DNA from: Candidatus Alkanophagales archaeon
Lineage (GTDB): Archaea > Halobacteriota > Syntropharchaeia > Alkanophagales > B39-G2
Reading direction: 5' to 3'
DNA length: 17,103 bases
Assembly (NCBI GenBank): GCA_003661185.1
Contig: QMVQ01000009.1
Span: 1-17,103 of the forward strand
In this document: positions 1-6,433 of the stretch, one piece after another
Numbering within the stretch: the stretch's first letter is position 1
Layout: each line of letters begins with the position of its first letter
Program-made: the position numbers and the translations under genes
Notes under the pieces: generated by a model
What the model saw: only the letters and a program-made list of their open reading frames with translations
Database searches by the model: none
What the model was told of the DNA's origin: nothing

Positions 1-139
1 CCTCCGGGAAGAAGGCGCCGCTCGCCTCCATCAGCTCGACCGTCCCGGTCTGCGTAATCCCCGGACACGGCGCCCGGTCATAAGAACTCCGCTCGAACGC
101 CGCAAACAACCTCTCCCTATGACTCATCTCCTCTGGCAT
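1..139 (-). CDS. MtaA/CmuA-type methylcobamide:CoM methyltransferase, N-terminal fragment
   Basis: The visible 46 residues begin MPEEMSHRERLFAAF and contain TQTGTVELMEASGAFFPE. The run QTGTVELM followed by a G-A-x-x-P-E block is typical of the N-terminus of MtaA/MtbA/CmuA enzymes of the uroporphyrinogen-decarboxylase fold. These move a methyl group between a corrinoid protein and coenzyme M (or another acceptor). The catalytic His/Cys zinc site lies in the missing C-terminal part, so activity cannot be judged. The ATG at 139 follows a weak GGTTGTGA Shine-Dalgarno-like stretch; a second in-frame ATG sits at 127. A TATA-like box at 171-180 gives a leader of about 11 nt. The gene is truncated only by the window edge. 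It is divergent from the tRNA-Ala gene. Many paralogues exist in methanogens and ANME archaea, so the methyl donor is unknown. Confidence 0.72.
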   Translation of the reverse strand, partial: MPEEMSHRERLFAAFERSSYDRAPCPGITQTGTVELMEASGAFFPE

Positions 140-170
140 TCACAACCCCAGTATAAAAGACGCTCAGACC

Positions 171-180
171 CTATAAAAAC
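171..180 (-). promoter_or_regulatory. TATA box for the MtaA-like gene
   Basis: On the minus strand this reads GTTTTTATAG, the same ten bases as the box at 16945-16954. Its centre is about 36 bp from the ATG at 139, which puts the start of transcription near 150. A second, weaker TATA-like run (CTTTTATAC on the minus strand, about 151-160) is too close to the start codon to be the main box. Confidence 0.5.
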
Positions 181-255
181 TTGTTTAAGAAAGGAAAAAA
201 GAATTTGCCTTCGTCGTATTTGGGTCGGATGTCGGACAAATACTTTTTGCAGTCG

Positions 256-268
256 TTAAATTTTTAAA
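256..268 (+). promoter_or_regulatory. TATA box for tRNA-Ala
   Basis: The AT-rich run TTAAATTTTTAAA is centred about 43 bp before the first base of the mature tRNA. Transcription would begin near 287, leaving a short 5' leader for RNase P. The run is nearly its own reverse complement, so direction is inferred from the tRNA. Confidence 0.5.
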
Positions 269-304
269 CGATAAGCGGCGAAGTGTGATTGATAACGCCC
301 ACAC

Positions 305-376
305 GGGCCGGTAGATCAGCGGAAGATCGCTCGCTTGGCGTGCGAGAGGCCTCGGGTTCAAATCCCGACCGGTCCA
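305..376 (+). tRNA. tRNA-Ala (anticodon GGC)
   Basis: A full 72-nt cloverleaf can be folded by eye: acceptor arms GGGCCGG (305-311) and CCGGTCC (369-375), D arm GATC/GATC (314-328), anticodon stem CTCGC/GCGAG with loop TTGGCGT (335-341), T arm TCGGG/CCCGA with loop TTCAAAT, and discriminator A376. The anticodon is GGC. The G3:U70 wobble pair, the main identity element of alanine tRNA, is present (G307 with T373). CCA is not encoded (the next bases are TAGA), so it must be added after transcription. No intron is seen. The AT-rich accessory segment begins just downstream, and tRNA 3' ends are common integration sites, but I found no second copy of the tRNA 3' end within the window. Confidence 0.97.
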
Positions 377-381
377 TAGAT

Positions 382-969
382 TCAAGACTCCGTAGCTGTA
401 ACGCCTTTTCTCTCCTTTTTACAGTCAGAAAGCCATTTCACAGAATCATAAGCCGCGTCAAAAGCTAAAAGTGCAAAGAAATAAAGCCACGAAAGCGGTG
501 AAAAAACGCATAAAAGCAGCATGCTGACCTTCATCATGCACCTATGAGCAAAGAATGCCCTCAAAAATTTGGACGTATCATGTTGGGAATCAATATAATC
601 ATTGCCTCTTTCATCAATGATGCCTGCGGCGGTTAAAATAGCTAAATGAAACCATAGTAGGTTAAAAGAGGCAGTGACGCAGAACAACACCAAAAAAACA
701 AAAGCATTAACCTTGAATACCAAATTATCGACCTTGCCCGCAAAAATAACCGCTAGAAGTATTGAAAGTAGGAGGGTCGCAGCTGCCGTATCGTTTGCGG
801 ACATGATTAACGCCATTATTACCAGCGCAGGAGCAACGACGCCCGCAAACCTCTTGTCAAAAACGTTTTCATCGAAAGTATCGTCTATGAATTTAAGTCC
901 TGCACCAATAGCTGCAAAAGTAATAACAGTGTAATGCTGTGGTGTATTCAACAGCCCAAGCCCTATCAC
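382..969 (-). CDS. Small polytopic membrane protein, function unknown
   Basis: The protein has 195 residues with hydrophobic stretches at about 12-26, 41-58, 62-78, 87-117 and 146-170, so four to six membrane helices and a basic/polar tail. It has no signal peptide and I do not recognise the family. Acidic motifs lie next to the helices: DDTFD at 29-33, NDYIDSQHD at 123-131 and DAAYD at 171-175. The last two fit the NDxxDxxxD and DxxxD patterns by which UbiA prenyltransferases bind Mg-diphosphate, but the protein is much shorter than UbiA (about 290 residues) and the motif spacing is wrong, so this is only a hint. The start is uncertain: GTG at 969 has no Shine-Dalgarno, and the frame stays open upstream without ATG, GTG or TTG. 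The stop is only 5 nt from the tRNA on the other strand. Codon use is AT-rich, like the next two genes. Confidence 0.65.
   Translation of the reverse strand: MIGLGLLNTPQHYTVITFAAIGAGLKFIDDTFDENVFDKRFAGVVAPALVIMALIMSANDTAAATLLLSILLAVIFAGKVDNLVFKVNAFVFLVLFCVTASFNLLWFHLAILTAAGIIDERGNDYIDSQHDTSKFLRAFFAHRCMMKVSMLLLCVFSPLSWLYFFALLAFDAAYDSVKWLSDCKKERKGVTATES
404..420 (+). terminator. T-rich terminator of tRNA-Ala
   Basis: CCTTTTCTCTCCTTTTT lies 28 nt after the tRNA 3' end. Runs of T on the non-template strand are sufficient for termination by archaeal RNA polymerase. The run overlaps the 3' end of the membrane-protein gene on the other strand. Confidence 0.45.
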
Positions 970-1040
970 AAACGCTCTTAGAGGGCTGTATCTGATAAAA
1001 CGAGATGTATAAGTGAATATGTAGGCGTATATGCATGTTG

Positions 1041-1054
1041 TATATACATAAATT
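1041..1054 (-). promoter_or_regulatory. TATA box for the membrane-protein gene
   Basis: On the minus strand this reads TAATTTATGTATATA, directly after the stop codon of the methyltransferase gene (1056-1058). Transcription would start near 1020, about 50 nt before the GTG at 969. The membrane protein may therefore have its own promoter as well as read-through from upstream. Confidence 0.45.
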
Positions 1055-1055
1055 A

Positions 1056-1997
1056 TTAATACTTATGAGCAACTATAAGTAGGTCTCCATACTCTTTGAC
1101 TATGACTTTTGTCAAAACTTCTTTTATCTCTCTCGTGGTCCGCAGCTTAACAAATTGCGGTATTAGTGCTTCTGTAAAATTTATGATTGGATTGTCTGGC
1201 ATTTTAAATATTATCAGCCTACCGCCGTCCTTCAGGGCGTTGTATGCATTTTCGATAACTTTTTCCATATTATGCACGTATTCTAATACCATCGAAAGAA
1301 TAACGATGTCGTATTCTTCGTCCAACCCCACATCGTTTTCGATATCGCAGTGCTCTATCTCGACCCATGAATACCCCCGGTTTTCTATCTTCGTCCTTGC
1401 GATTTCCACCATTTTTTTGGACTTGTCCAGCCCTGTAACCCTCCCATTCTCACCAACGATTTCTGCAAAGTATAGCGGGGAAACGGAGCCGCTGCCCATG
1501 TCCAAGATGTAATCTCTCTTGCCTATTCTTCCTATTTCTGTTATAGCCCACCTTACTGACTTGAACCAATCATTTTCCAACCAAATGCTCCAGATATTAG
1601 CATCTCTTTCGAAGTCGGTGGTGGCAAGTGGGTTATTCGGGTCGATGAGCAGATGGGGAAAAACGTTTATCAAAGACATAAAAAAGCTTATGAGATCTTC
1701 TTTCATCTTATCGAGCATGAAATCTCGCTTCTCCAATCTTATATTCACACCATCGACCAAGAAGTATTTCGAATTTTCCTTTTTCAATATGGAATACGAG
1801 CACAAAATATCCAAATACAACTTTAGGAGCCTCTTGTTCCTATAGCCATATTCCTCAGCGATGTCGTCAACCGTTTGTATGTTGTTTTCTATAGCACTGA
1901 AAATATTGGTGACAGAGCCTATAGATATTATATAGCCTTTAACGAATCTCGTAGCAGCTTCAATACTGTTGCCAATATCGGTTATTAACTTATTCAT
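1056..1997 (-). CDS. Class I SAM-dependent methyltransferase with N-terminal winged-helix domain
   Basis: The protein has 313 residues. An N-terminal winged-helix region (about 30-82: VDDIAEEYGYRNKRLLKLYL, then FLVDG) resembles the dimerisation domain of plant/bacterial O-methyltransferases. A Rossmann methyltransferase domain follows. Motif I is ILDMGSGS (164-171), the acidic ribose-binding residue is Asp191 in GLDKS, and the motif before strand 4 is EEYDIVILSMVLEYV (about 227-241). LKDGGRLIIF (about 255-264) is motif post-II/III. This layout fits small-molecule O-, N- or C-methyltransferases; the substrate cannot be read from sequence. It lies 10 nt after the winged-helix regulator gene and is probably co-transcribed with it. 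The start is ATG 1997 with AGGGATG just before it. The gene is AT-rich compared with the genes to its right, consistent with acquisition. Confidence 0.85.
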   Translation of the reverse strand: MNKLITDIGNSIEAATRFVKGYIISIGSVTNIFSAIENNIQTVDDIAEEYGYRNKRLLKLYLDILCSYSILKKENSKYFLVDGVNIRLEKRDFMLDKMKEDLISFFMSLINVFPHLLIDPNNPLATTDFERDANIWSIWLENDWFKSVRWAITEIGRIGKRDYILDMGSGSVSPLYFAEIVGENGRVTGLDKSKKMVEIARTKIENRGYSWVEIEHCDIENDVGLDEEYDIVILSMVLEYVHNMEKVIENAYNALKDGGRLIIFKMPDNPIINFTEALIPQFVKLRTTREIKEVLTKVIVKEYGDLLIVAHKY

Positions 1998-2007
1998 AGC
2001 GCATCCC

Positions 2008-2325
2008 TTAAAATAGAGAGGACTCTAAGACGTCTACGACCTGCTTGCCTATTTTCGAGAGCTTGTAATAACTGACGCCGTTTATATCTACCTTATCAAC
2101 AAGCCCGAGCTCCACGAGGGAGCTGGAGCCGTTATATCTACTGCCCATGCCCCTGAGCCCGCCGAGCACGTTCGTCGCGTCGATTCCTATATTCCGAGCG
2201 ATTTCCGCCGGATAAGACATGTTCGGGTATATTTTGTTGAGATATAATAAAATAGCAACCCTGACCCTGCTCCGTTTCAAGGAGCGAACTACTCTGGGGT
2301 CATATTGCAGGAAAGACGTGTACAT
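2008..2325 (-). CDS. Archaeal winged-helix DNA-binding regulator
   Basis: The protein has 105 residues. It begins with a basic helix (RVVRSLKRSRVRVAILLYL, 11-29), followed by a helix-turn-helix (YPAEIARNIGIDATNVLGGL, about 38-57) and a wing (ELGLVDKVDINGVSYYKLS, 72-90) with a C-terminal helix. This is the build of the small winged-helix regulators common in methanogenic archaea. No ligand-binding domain or cysteines are present. Its start (ATG 2325) is well supported: a purine-rich GGGGGAGGGAG Shine-Dalgarno just upstream and a TATA box at 2358-2372. It is first in a run with the methyltransferase, so it likely controls that gene and itself. The target and signal are unknown. Confidence 0.78.
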   Translation of the reverse strand: MYTSFLQYDPRVVRSLKRSRVRVAILLYLNKIYPNMSYPAEIARNIGIDATNVLGGLRGMGSRYNGSSSLVELGLVDKVDINGVSYYKLSKIGKQVVDVLESSLF

Positions 2326-2357
2326 ACTCCCTCCCCCTTGTTTTGTTGGGATAACTA

Positions 2358-2372
2358 AAATATAAAAATTTT
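2358..2372 (-). promoter_or_regulatory. TATA box and Shine-Dalgarno of the winged-helix/methyltransferase operon
   Basis: The minus strand reads AAATTTTTATATTTT, an excellent archaeal TATA box. Transcription is expected near 2338. The leader of about 13 nt contains the strong purine-rich ribosome binding site GGGGGAGGGAG (2328-2338), one base before ATG 2325. Confidence 0.65.
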
Positions 2373-2390
2373 AGGTTTACCTCTCGGATG

Positions 2391-3185
2391 TCAAAGGGGC
2401 ATTTCTACGTTTAAGGCCTTAAGGATAGCTTCTCTAATCAGATATCCAGCTTTGTGAAGGACAGTATCTCCGAGCTCCTTGTCGAGCTCCATGCTCGCCG
2501 TGCAAGGGTAAGAATGATGCGCTTTTGAAATCGCGTCAAACAGCTCGCGCAATGCAGCGTCGTCGGCGTCGGTCGGCGTCCTAAATCCTATTATTTTCCG
2601 AGCGACAAACCATGTAGAGCCGCAGGGGGCGCTCCGCAGGACCTCAGCGCTGCTTATAGCTCCGCTTTTTAACGAGATCCGCAGTTCCGGCTTGCCGACG
2701 CCAAAGTCTTCGACGAAGCGCCTCACGGTTTTAAAGCGGCTGACTACAGGGTCCCTGGGGTCTAAGGCGCAGAACGGCTTCGGAAAGGCGTATTCGACAC
2801 CATGCATCTCGCAAGCGTCCTTTAGCTGCTGCCTGACGCCCACGGGCAGCTCCCTTGGGCTCTCAGCAGGAACTATCAAAGCGCAAACGCCAAGCTCCTC
2901 AAGACGTTTGGGTAAACTTAAGAGCACGTCAGGATGGATATTTATCGCTATGAGCACGTCTGCCGGGATTAAGTCGAGCAAGAAGCTCTCGGGAGCGTCT
3001 AAGAAATGGGGCAGGCTCTCGGGCGGCGGCAGGCTCACGGCAGCCGTGATGCTATCTGCATGGCTCCAGCCCACTCGGCATTCTACGCACGCTTCCCCAC
3101 ATGCTCGGCAGAACGTCGAATAATTCACGAGGTTGCCGATGACGACGTTGCCAAAATCGCCGCTGTATAAGAACTCAAGTTCCAT
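2391..3185 (-). CDS. DUF166-family archaeal protein (PF02593/COG1810 type), cysteine-rich
   Basis: The protein has 264 residues. It looks like the DUF166 family, a mainly archaeal group once mislabelled as thymidylate synthase and of unknown function. Visible marks are the cysteine cluster C26-x2-C29-x3-C33-x2-C36 (CRACGEACVEC), the segment PKPFCAL (Cys139), APCGSTWFVA (Cys188) and YPCTASM (Cys228), then a C-terminal LHKAGYLIREAI helix. Nine cysteines in all suggest an Fe-S cluster or redox/metal chemistry; that part is inference. Some members in methanogens are, as I recall, annotated as selenoproteins, but here the frame has no internal TGA. The start is 12 nt after the thioredoxin-reductase-like gene's stop, with no clear Shine-Dalgarno, so it is likely the last gene of the CooS-cupin-reductase run. 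The assignment is from memory of the family pattern. Confidence 0.68.
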   Translation of the reverse strand: MELEFLYSGDFGNVVIGNLVNYSTFCRACGEACVECRVGWSHADSITAAVSLPPPESLPHFLDAPESFLLDLIPADVLIAINIHPDVLLSLPKRLEELGVCALIVPAESPRELPVGVRQQLKDACEMHGVEYAFPKPFCALDPRDPVVSRFKTVRRFVEDFGVGKPELRISLKSGAISSAEVLRSAPCGSTWFVARKIIGFRTPTDADDAALRELFDAISKAHHSYPCTASMELDKELGDTVLHKAGYLIREAILKALNVEMPL

Positions 3186-3197
3186 TTTTTGTAGATG

Positions 3198-4118
3198 TTA
3201 GCCCCAACTCCGCACGTATTCATAAGCATTGAGAGCGGCGATTGCCCCTTGCGCCACTGCCGTTACCACTTGCTTCACGCCGCCCGAAGTGACATCGCCG
3301 GCGGCGAACAAGCCCTCGACGCTGGTTTGCTGCTTTGAATCCACGATTATGTAGCCTTTTTCGTCGAGCTGCACGTCAAGCCTTAGAAACCCGGTGCTCG
3401 GCACTTTCCCGACTTCGATGAAAATGCCATCCATTTCCAGCAGGAACTCCTCTTCAGTTTCTGTGTTCAGCACGCGCACGCCGCTTACGAGGTTCTTGCC
3501 GAGAATTTCCAAGACCTTAACGTTTTTCAGAATTTCCACTCCGCTTTTTTCCAAGCGACGCTCTATGATTTTTTCGGCAGTTCGCACGGCGTCGCCGCCG
3601 ACCAGCATTTTGACGTCAGCAAGCTCGCTGAGCGTGAGCGCGGCATTCGCCGCCGCCGTCCCATCGCCGACGACCGCCACCCTTTTGCCCTTAAAGAGCG
3701 GGGCGTCGCACGTTGCGCAATACGAGACGCCACGTCCCAGGAGCTCAGCTTCGCCCGGCACGCCGAGCTTCTTGTGCGAAAGCCCGGAAGCGACTATGAC
3801 AGCAACGCTCTCATACCTGTTTTCGGAGGTCTCCACGACGAAGACGCCCCCTTCCTTCCTGACACTTTCCACACTTTCAAAGTTACGAATCTCGACGCCT
3901 GCGTTCCTTGCTTGCGCTTCCATGCGTTCTGCGAGCTCCATACCCGGGATGCCGTCGGGGAAGCCGGGATAGTTTTCGATCTTCGGGGCGGTCGCCATTT
4001 GCCCTCCGGGGGCGGCGGCTTCGAGCACGAGCGTCTTAAGCTCCGAACGCACGCCGTAGAGCCCAGCAGTTAGCCCTGCAGGTCCGGCACCCACTACTAA
4101 AAGCTCCACACTTTGCAT
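3198..4118 (-). CDS. trxB: Thioredoxin-reductase-like flavoprotein disulfide reductase
   Basis: The protein has 306 residues, the usual length of low-molecular-weight thioredoxin reductases. The FAD-binding GAGPAG is at 10-15, the redox-active CATC at 134-137, the second dinucleotide-binding motif GDGTAA at 151-156 and the C-terminal FAD motif FAAGDVT at 271-277. The enzyme should pass electrons from a reduced cofactor through FAD and the Cys134/Cys137 pair to thioredoxin or a similar acceptor. The NADPH-phosphate motif HRRxxxR of bacterial TrxB is not there; the region reads KMLVGGDAVRTAEK (170-183). The donor may thus be NADH, reduced F420 (as known for the M. jannaschii enzyme) or ferredoxin-derived. 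The gene sits 65 nt after the cupin gene and 12 nt before the DUF166 gene. No Shine-Dalgarno is evident before ATG 4118. The redox partner is not in the window. Confidence 0.88.
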   Translation of the reverse strand: MQSVELLVVGAGPAGLTAGLYGVRSELKTLVLEAAAPGGQMATAPKIENYPGFPDGIPGMELAERMEAQARNAGVEIRNFESVESVRKEGGVFVVETSENRYESVAVIVASGLSHKKLGVPGEAELLGRGVSYCATCDAPLFKGKRVAVVGDGTAAANAALTLSELADVKMLVGGDAVRTAEKIIERRLEKSGVEILKNVKVLEILGKNLVSGVRVLNTETEEEFLLEMDGIFIEVGKVPSTGFLRLDVQLDEKGYIIVDSKQQTSVEGLFAAGDVTSGGVKQVVTAVAQGAIAALNAYEYVRSWG

Positions 4119-4183
4119 GTTTCGGTTTCCGTCGTCGATGAATTTACGCTTTACGGGTGCAAGGGTCTCATAAGTTCCAGGAA

Positions 4184-4522
4184 TTATAGAATTCTCGTCG
4201 GCTTCGACGGTCTCGGCGCTTTGACGACGAGGACGCGGAGGACACCATTGCTCTCGTTATACCAGCAGTGCGGAATTCCTGCCGGACTTTCGATGAGCGT
4301 ATCCTGCCCCACTTCCTCACGCTCATCGCCGATTTCAATGATTCCTTTCCCTTCGAGCACGTAAAAAGCAACGTCAACAGGCGTCACGTGCTTCTTCAAC
4401 CGCTCCCCCGGCTTCAGCGTTATGTGAACCATCTGGGCGCTTTCTGCGTCATATATCTTGCGGGCGGCGACGCCATGCGGATTTGGAGTGACTTCCGTCT
4501 TCTCTACGTCTATTATTTTCAT
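4184..4522 (-). CDS. Single-domain cupin protein
   Basis: The protein has 112 residues and forms one cupin barrel. Motif 1 region is LKPGERLKKHVTPVDVAFYV (36-55) and motif 2 is SPAGIPHCWYN (79-89). Only His45 and His85 of the usual 3-His/1-Glu metal site are evident; the second histidine is Thr47 and the glutamate is missing, so metal binding is doubtful or non-canonical. Such small cupins act as sensors, metal or small-ligand binders, or isomerases. The start is ATG 4522: it is preceded by GAGGGTGATC, an excellent Shine-Dalgarno, and an upstream in-frame GTG at 4528 lies inside that site. The gene follows the CooS-like gene by 12 nt and is surely co-transcribed with it, which suggests a role in assembling or sensing something for that enzyme. 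That role is inference. Confidence 0.85.
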   Translation of the reverse strand: MKIIDVEKTEVTPNPHGVAARKIYDAESAQMVHITLKPGERLKKHVTPVDVAFYVLEGKGIIEIGDEREEVGQDTLIESPAGIPHCWYNESNGVLRVLVVKAPRPSKPTRIL

Positions 4523-4532
4523 GATCACCCTC
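4523..4532 (-). promoter_or_regulatory. Shine-Dalgarno of the cupin gene
   Basis: GAGGGTGATC on the minus strand directly precedes ATG 4522. It decides the start in favour of 4522 over the GTG at 4528, which is part of this site. Confidence 0.65.
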
Positions 4533-4534
4533 TT

Positions 4535-6397
4535 TTAGATGCCCAGCTTCGCCCTCTTCTCTTCAATGACTTTTTCCAGAAGTTCTGCCGCCTTCACGGG
4601 CTCCTCCTCAACTATTACTTTTCCGCCGGTGAGCTTCTCAACGTCCTCGGTGAAAAGCTTAACGGCTTCCTCGCTACCGGTTATCGGCGGAACGGGCGAG
4701 ACGTGTGTCGTAAGCCCGTATGCGACTGCGAACACCGCATCGATCGTGGCTTTCTGCTCCATGTATTCGGGGGCGGTGACCGCCACCGGCAGGTCGGGAA
4801 CGTCCACGCCAAGGGCGTCGGCGACGAGCCTCACCAAGTAAGCACATCTTCCGGTGTCGGTGCATGTCCCGAAACTGAGAACGGGTGGAATTCCGAGCTT
4901 TTCGCAGACCGCCCTCAGGCGCTCGCCTGCGAGTTCAAGGGCGTCCATCGAGGTCAAGCCCGCCTGCTGCAGGGCGGCGTTCCCGCAACCCATCGAAAGC
5001 ACGAGAATGTTCCTTTTTATCAACTCTCTTGCTACAGTTACGGTGTTTGCGTCATGCGGTCCGTTTTTCAGCGTCGTGCAGCTCACAAGGGCTACAATTC
5101 CTCTCACGTCACCGCTTTTTATCGCTTCGAGCAAGGCGTCGAGCTTCCCACCGAGAGCCTTGAGAATCGCCTCTGGCGAGAAGCCTACAACGATCTTTTG
5201 CTTCTTTTCGACTTTGTGGACGCCCGCTTTACCCCTCTGCTTGAAGTTTTCGATGCCGATGGCGATGACCTCTCTCGCAACCTCCTCAGCAGCATCAGGC
5301 TCGTAATTTAAGCATTTGTCGATACCTTTGAGCCTCACAAGCTCGCTCACGGGCACTATTCTGACGCCGTATTTCTGATATTCAGGAAGGGACGGCAGTG
5401 CGCAATTCACGTCCGCCGCAAAAACATCGACGGCGCCCGTCGCAAGGGCAAACTCTTGAACGATCCAGTTTCCAACAATGCCCGCAAAGACTGGGCTATC
5501 GGAGCGCTGCAGGATTTCCTGACCGGTTTCAATGAAGCCAACAATACGGAGACCCTTTGCGCCGGCATCTCTCGCCCTCTTTTGAACCTCTTCGCTCTCG
5601 GCGAGCTTAATTAGAGCGGCTGCGACGAAGGGCTCGTGGCCGTCAACGGCGATATTCACGTATTCGGGGTCGAGGATGCCCAAGTCGGCTTCGCTCTCGT
5701 GCGGCATCGGCGTGCCGAAGAGGATGTCTTGGACCAGCTCTAAGGAGAGTTGCGCCGCCATACATGTTGCAATGCCCATCCGCATGCTCTTCTTCGCTAG
5801 AGAGACATGGTCGGAGTCCACATTTGTCATCGCTGATGTGCCTGTGACAAGGAGCTCGTAGAAAACCCCTCTCGGAAAGATTCCGAGCTTCCGCCAGAGC
5901 TCCTTCCTCTTTTCGGGCGCAAATATCTCAACAAGCTTGCTCGGCTCGTGCGAGCTGATGTCCTCAAGTATGAAGTCCGCAACTTTCCTTGCGAATTCTT
6001 GAACGTCGTCACCATCAATTCCCAGCTGGGAAGCGAGCCATCTCAGCTTCTCTTCGTCCTTGATCTCAAAAGGAGTCTTTCCCTCGGCTGTGGCTTTTAA
6101 CGTCTTTGCTGCTTCGACAGCATGGTGGGCGTAAGCCATCGTGCCCAATAAGTTCTTATGGACAAAATTCCGAACCGCCATTCCCGCGGCGTCGATCCCG
6201 CAGGCGCCGTAAGGGGCTTTTCCAGATATCCGGCAGGGACCCATGCTGCAAAGCTGGCAGCAGAGACCTTGCTCGCCGAACTTGCACCTCGCCCCTTGGG
6301 CGTTGAAACGGTCGATGACGTTCGTCACGCCGTCAGCCTTCACCCTCCGATACTGCTCGTTTATGCTTTCGTGGTAGCTGACCCTCTCATCGGTCAT
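4535..6397 (-). CDS. cooS: CODH/CooS-family protein with a deviant active-site ligand set (hybrid-cluster-like)
   Basis: The protein has 620 residues and is homologous to monofunctional Ni-CO dehydrogenase (CooS, about 630-640). The N-terminus has the D/B cluster cysteines C38, C46, C47, C50, C55 and C66. C-cluster positions by alignment from memory to C. hydrogenoformans CODH-II are His254 (H261), Cys332 (C333), Cys440 (C446), Cys471 (C476), Cys512 (C526) and Lys549 (K563). At the place of Cys295 the sequence reads GFIETGQEI, so the ligand is Glu290. The proton-relay histidines 93/96/99 read Tyr89/His92/Glu95. A His, a Glu and four Cys is the ligand pattern of hybrid-cluster protein. A CooS relative lacking a C-cluster cysteine (CooS-V) carries an Fe-S-O cluster, does not act on CO and slowly reduces hydroxylamine. 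I therefore expect no or poor CO oxidation. The protein is cytoplasmic and probably dimeric. No CooC, CooF or hydrogenase genes are nearby. First gene of a run with cupin, reductase and DUF166. Confidence 0.93.
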   Translation of the reverse strand: MTDERVSYHESINEQYRRVKADGVTNVIDRFNAQGARCKFGEQGLCCQLCSMGPCRISGKAPYGACGIDAAGMAVRNFVHKNLLGTMAYAHHAVEAAKTLKATAEGKTPFEIKDEEKLRWLASQLGIDGDDVQEFARKVADFILEDISSHEPSKLVEIFAPEKRKELWRKLGIFPRGVFYELLVTGTSAMTNVDSDHVSLAKKSMRMGIATCMAAQLSLELVQDILFGTPMPHESEADLGILDPEYVNIAVDGHEPFVAAALIKLAESEEVQKRARDAGAKGLRIVGFIETGQEILQRSDSPVFAGIVGNWIVQEFALATGAVDVFAADVNCALPSLPEYQKYGVRIVPVSELVRLKGIDKCLNYEPDAAEEVAREVIAIGIENFKQRGKAGVHKVEKKQKIVVGFSPEAILKALGGKLDALLEAIKSGDVRGIVALVSCTTLKNGPHDANTVTVARELIKRNILVLSMGCGNAALQQAGLTSMDALELAGERLRAVCEKLGIPPVLSFGTCTDTGRCAYLVRLVADALGVDVPDLPVAVTAPEYMEQKATIDAVFAVAYGLTTHVSPVPPITGSEEAVKLFTEDVEKLTGGKVIVEEEPVKAAELLEKVIEEKRAKLGI

Positions 6398-6433
6398 GAT
6401 TATGGCTTCTTAGAGGTCAAAGTTATTGTTTTT

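Noticed and set aside
305..2390. Direct repeat of the tRNA-Ala 3' end as att site
   Set aside because: I looked for the 20 bases at the tRNA 3' end around 2330-2400 and in the other intergenic regions and found no second copy; the island idea rests only on base composition and position.
2391..3185. Selenocysteine or pyrrolysine codon in the DUF166 gene
   Set aside because: The reading frame has no internal TGA or TAG; all expected positions are ordinary cysteines.
4268..5311. Long plus-strand open frame across the cupin and CooS-like genes
   Set aside because: It is the antisense shadow of two strongly supported minus-strand genes, with Arg/Cys/Leu-biased composition and no family resemblance.
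4535..6397. Energy-converting CO dehydrogenase operon (CooFS with hydrogenase)
   Set aside because: None of CooF, CooC, CooJ/T or hydrogenase genes is present and the cluster ligand set is altered.
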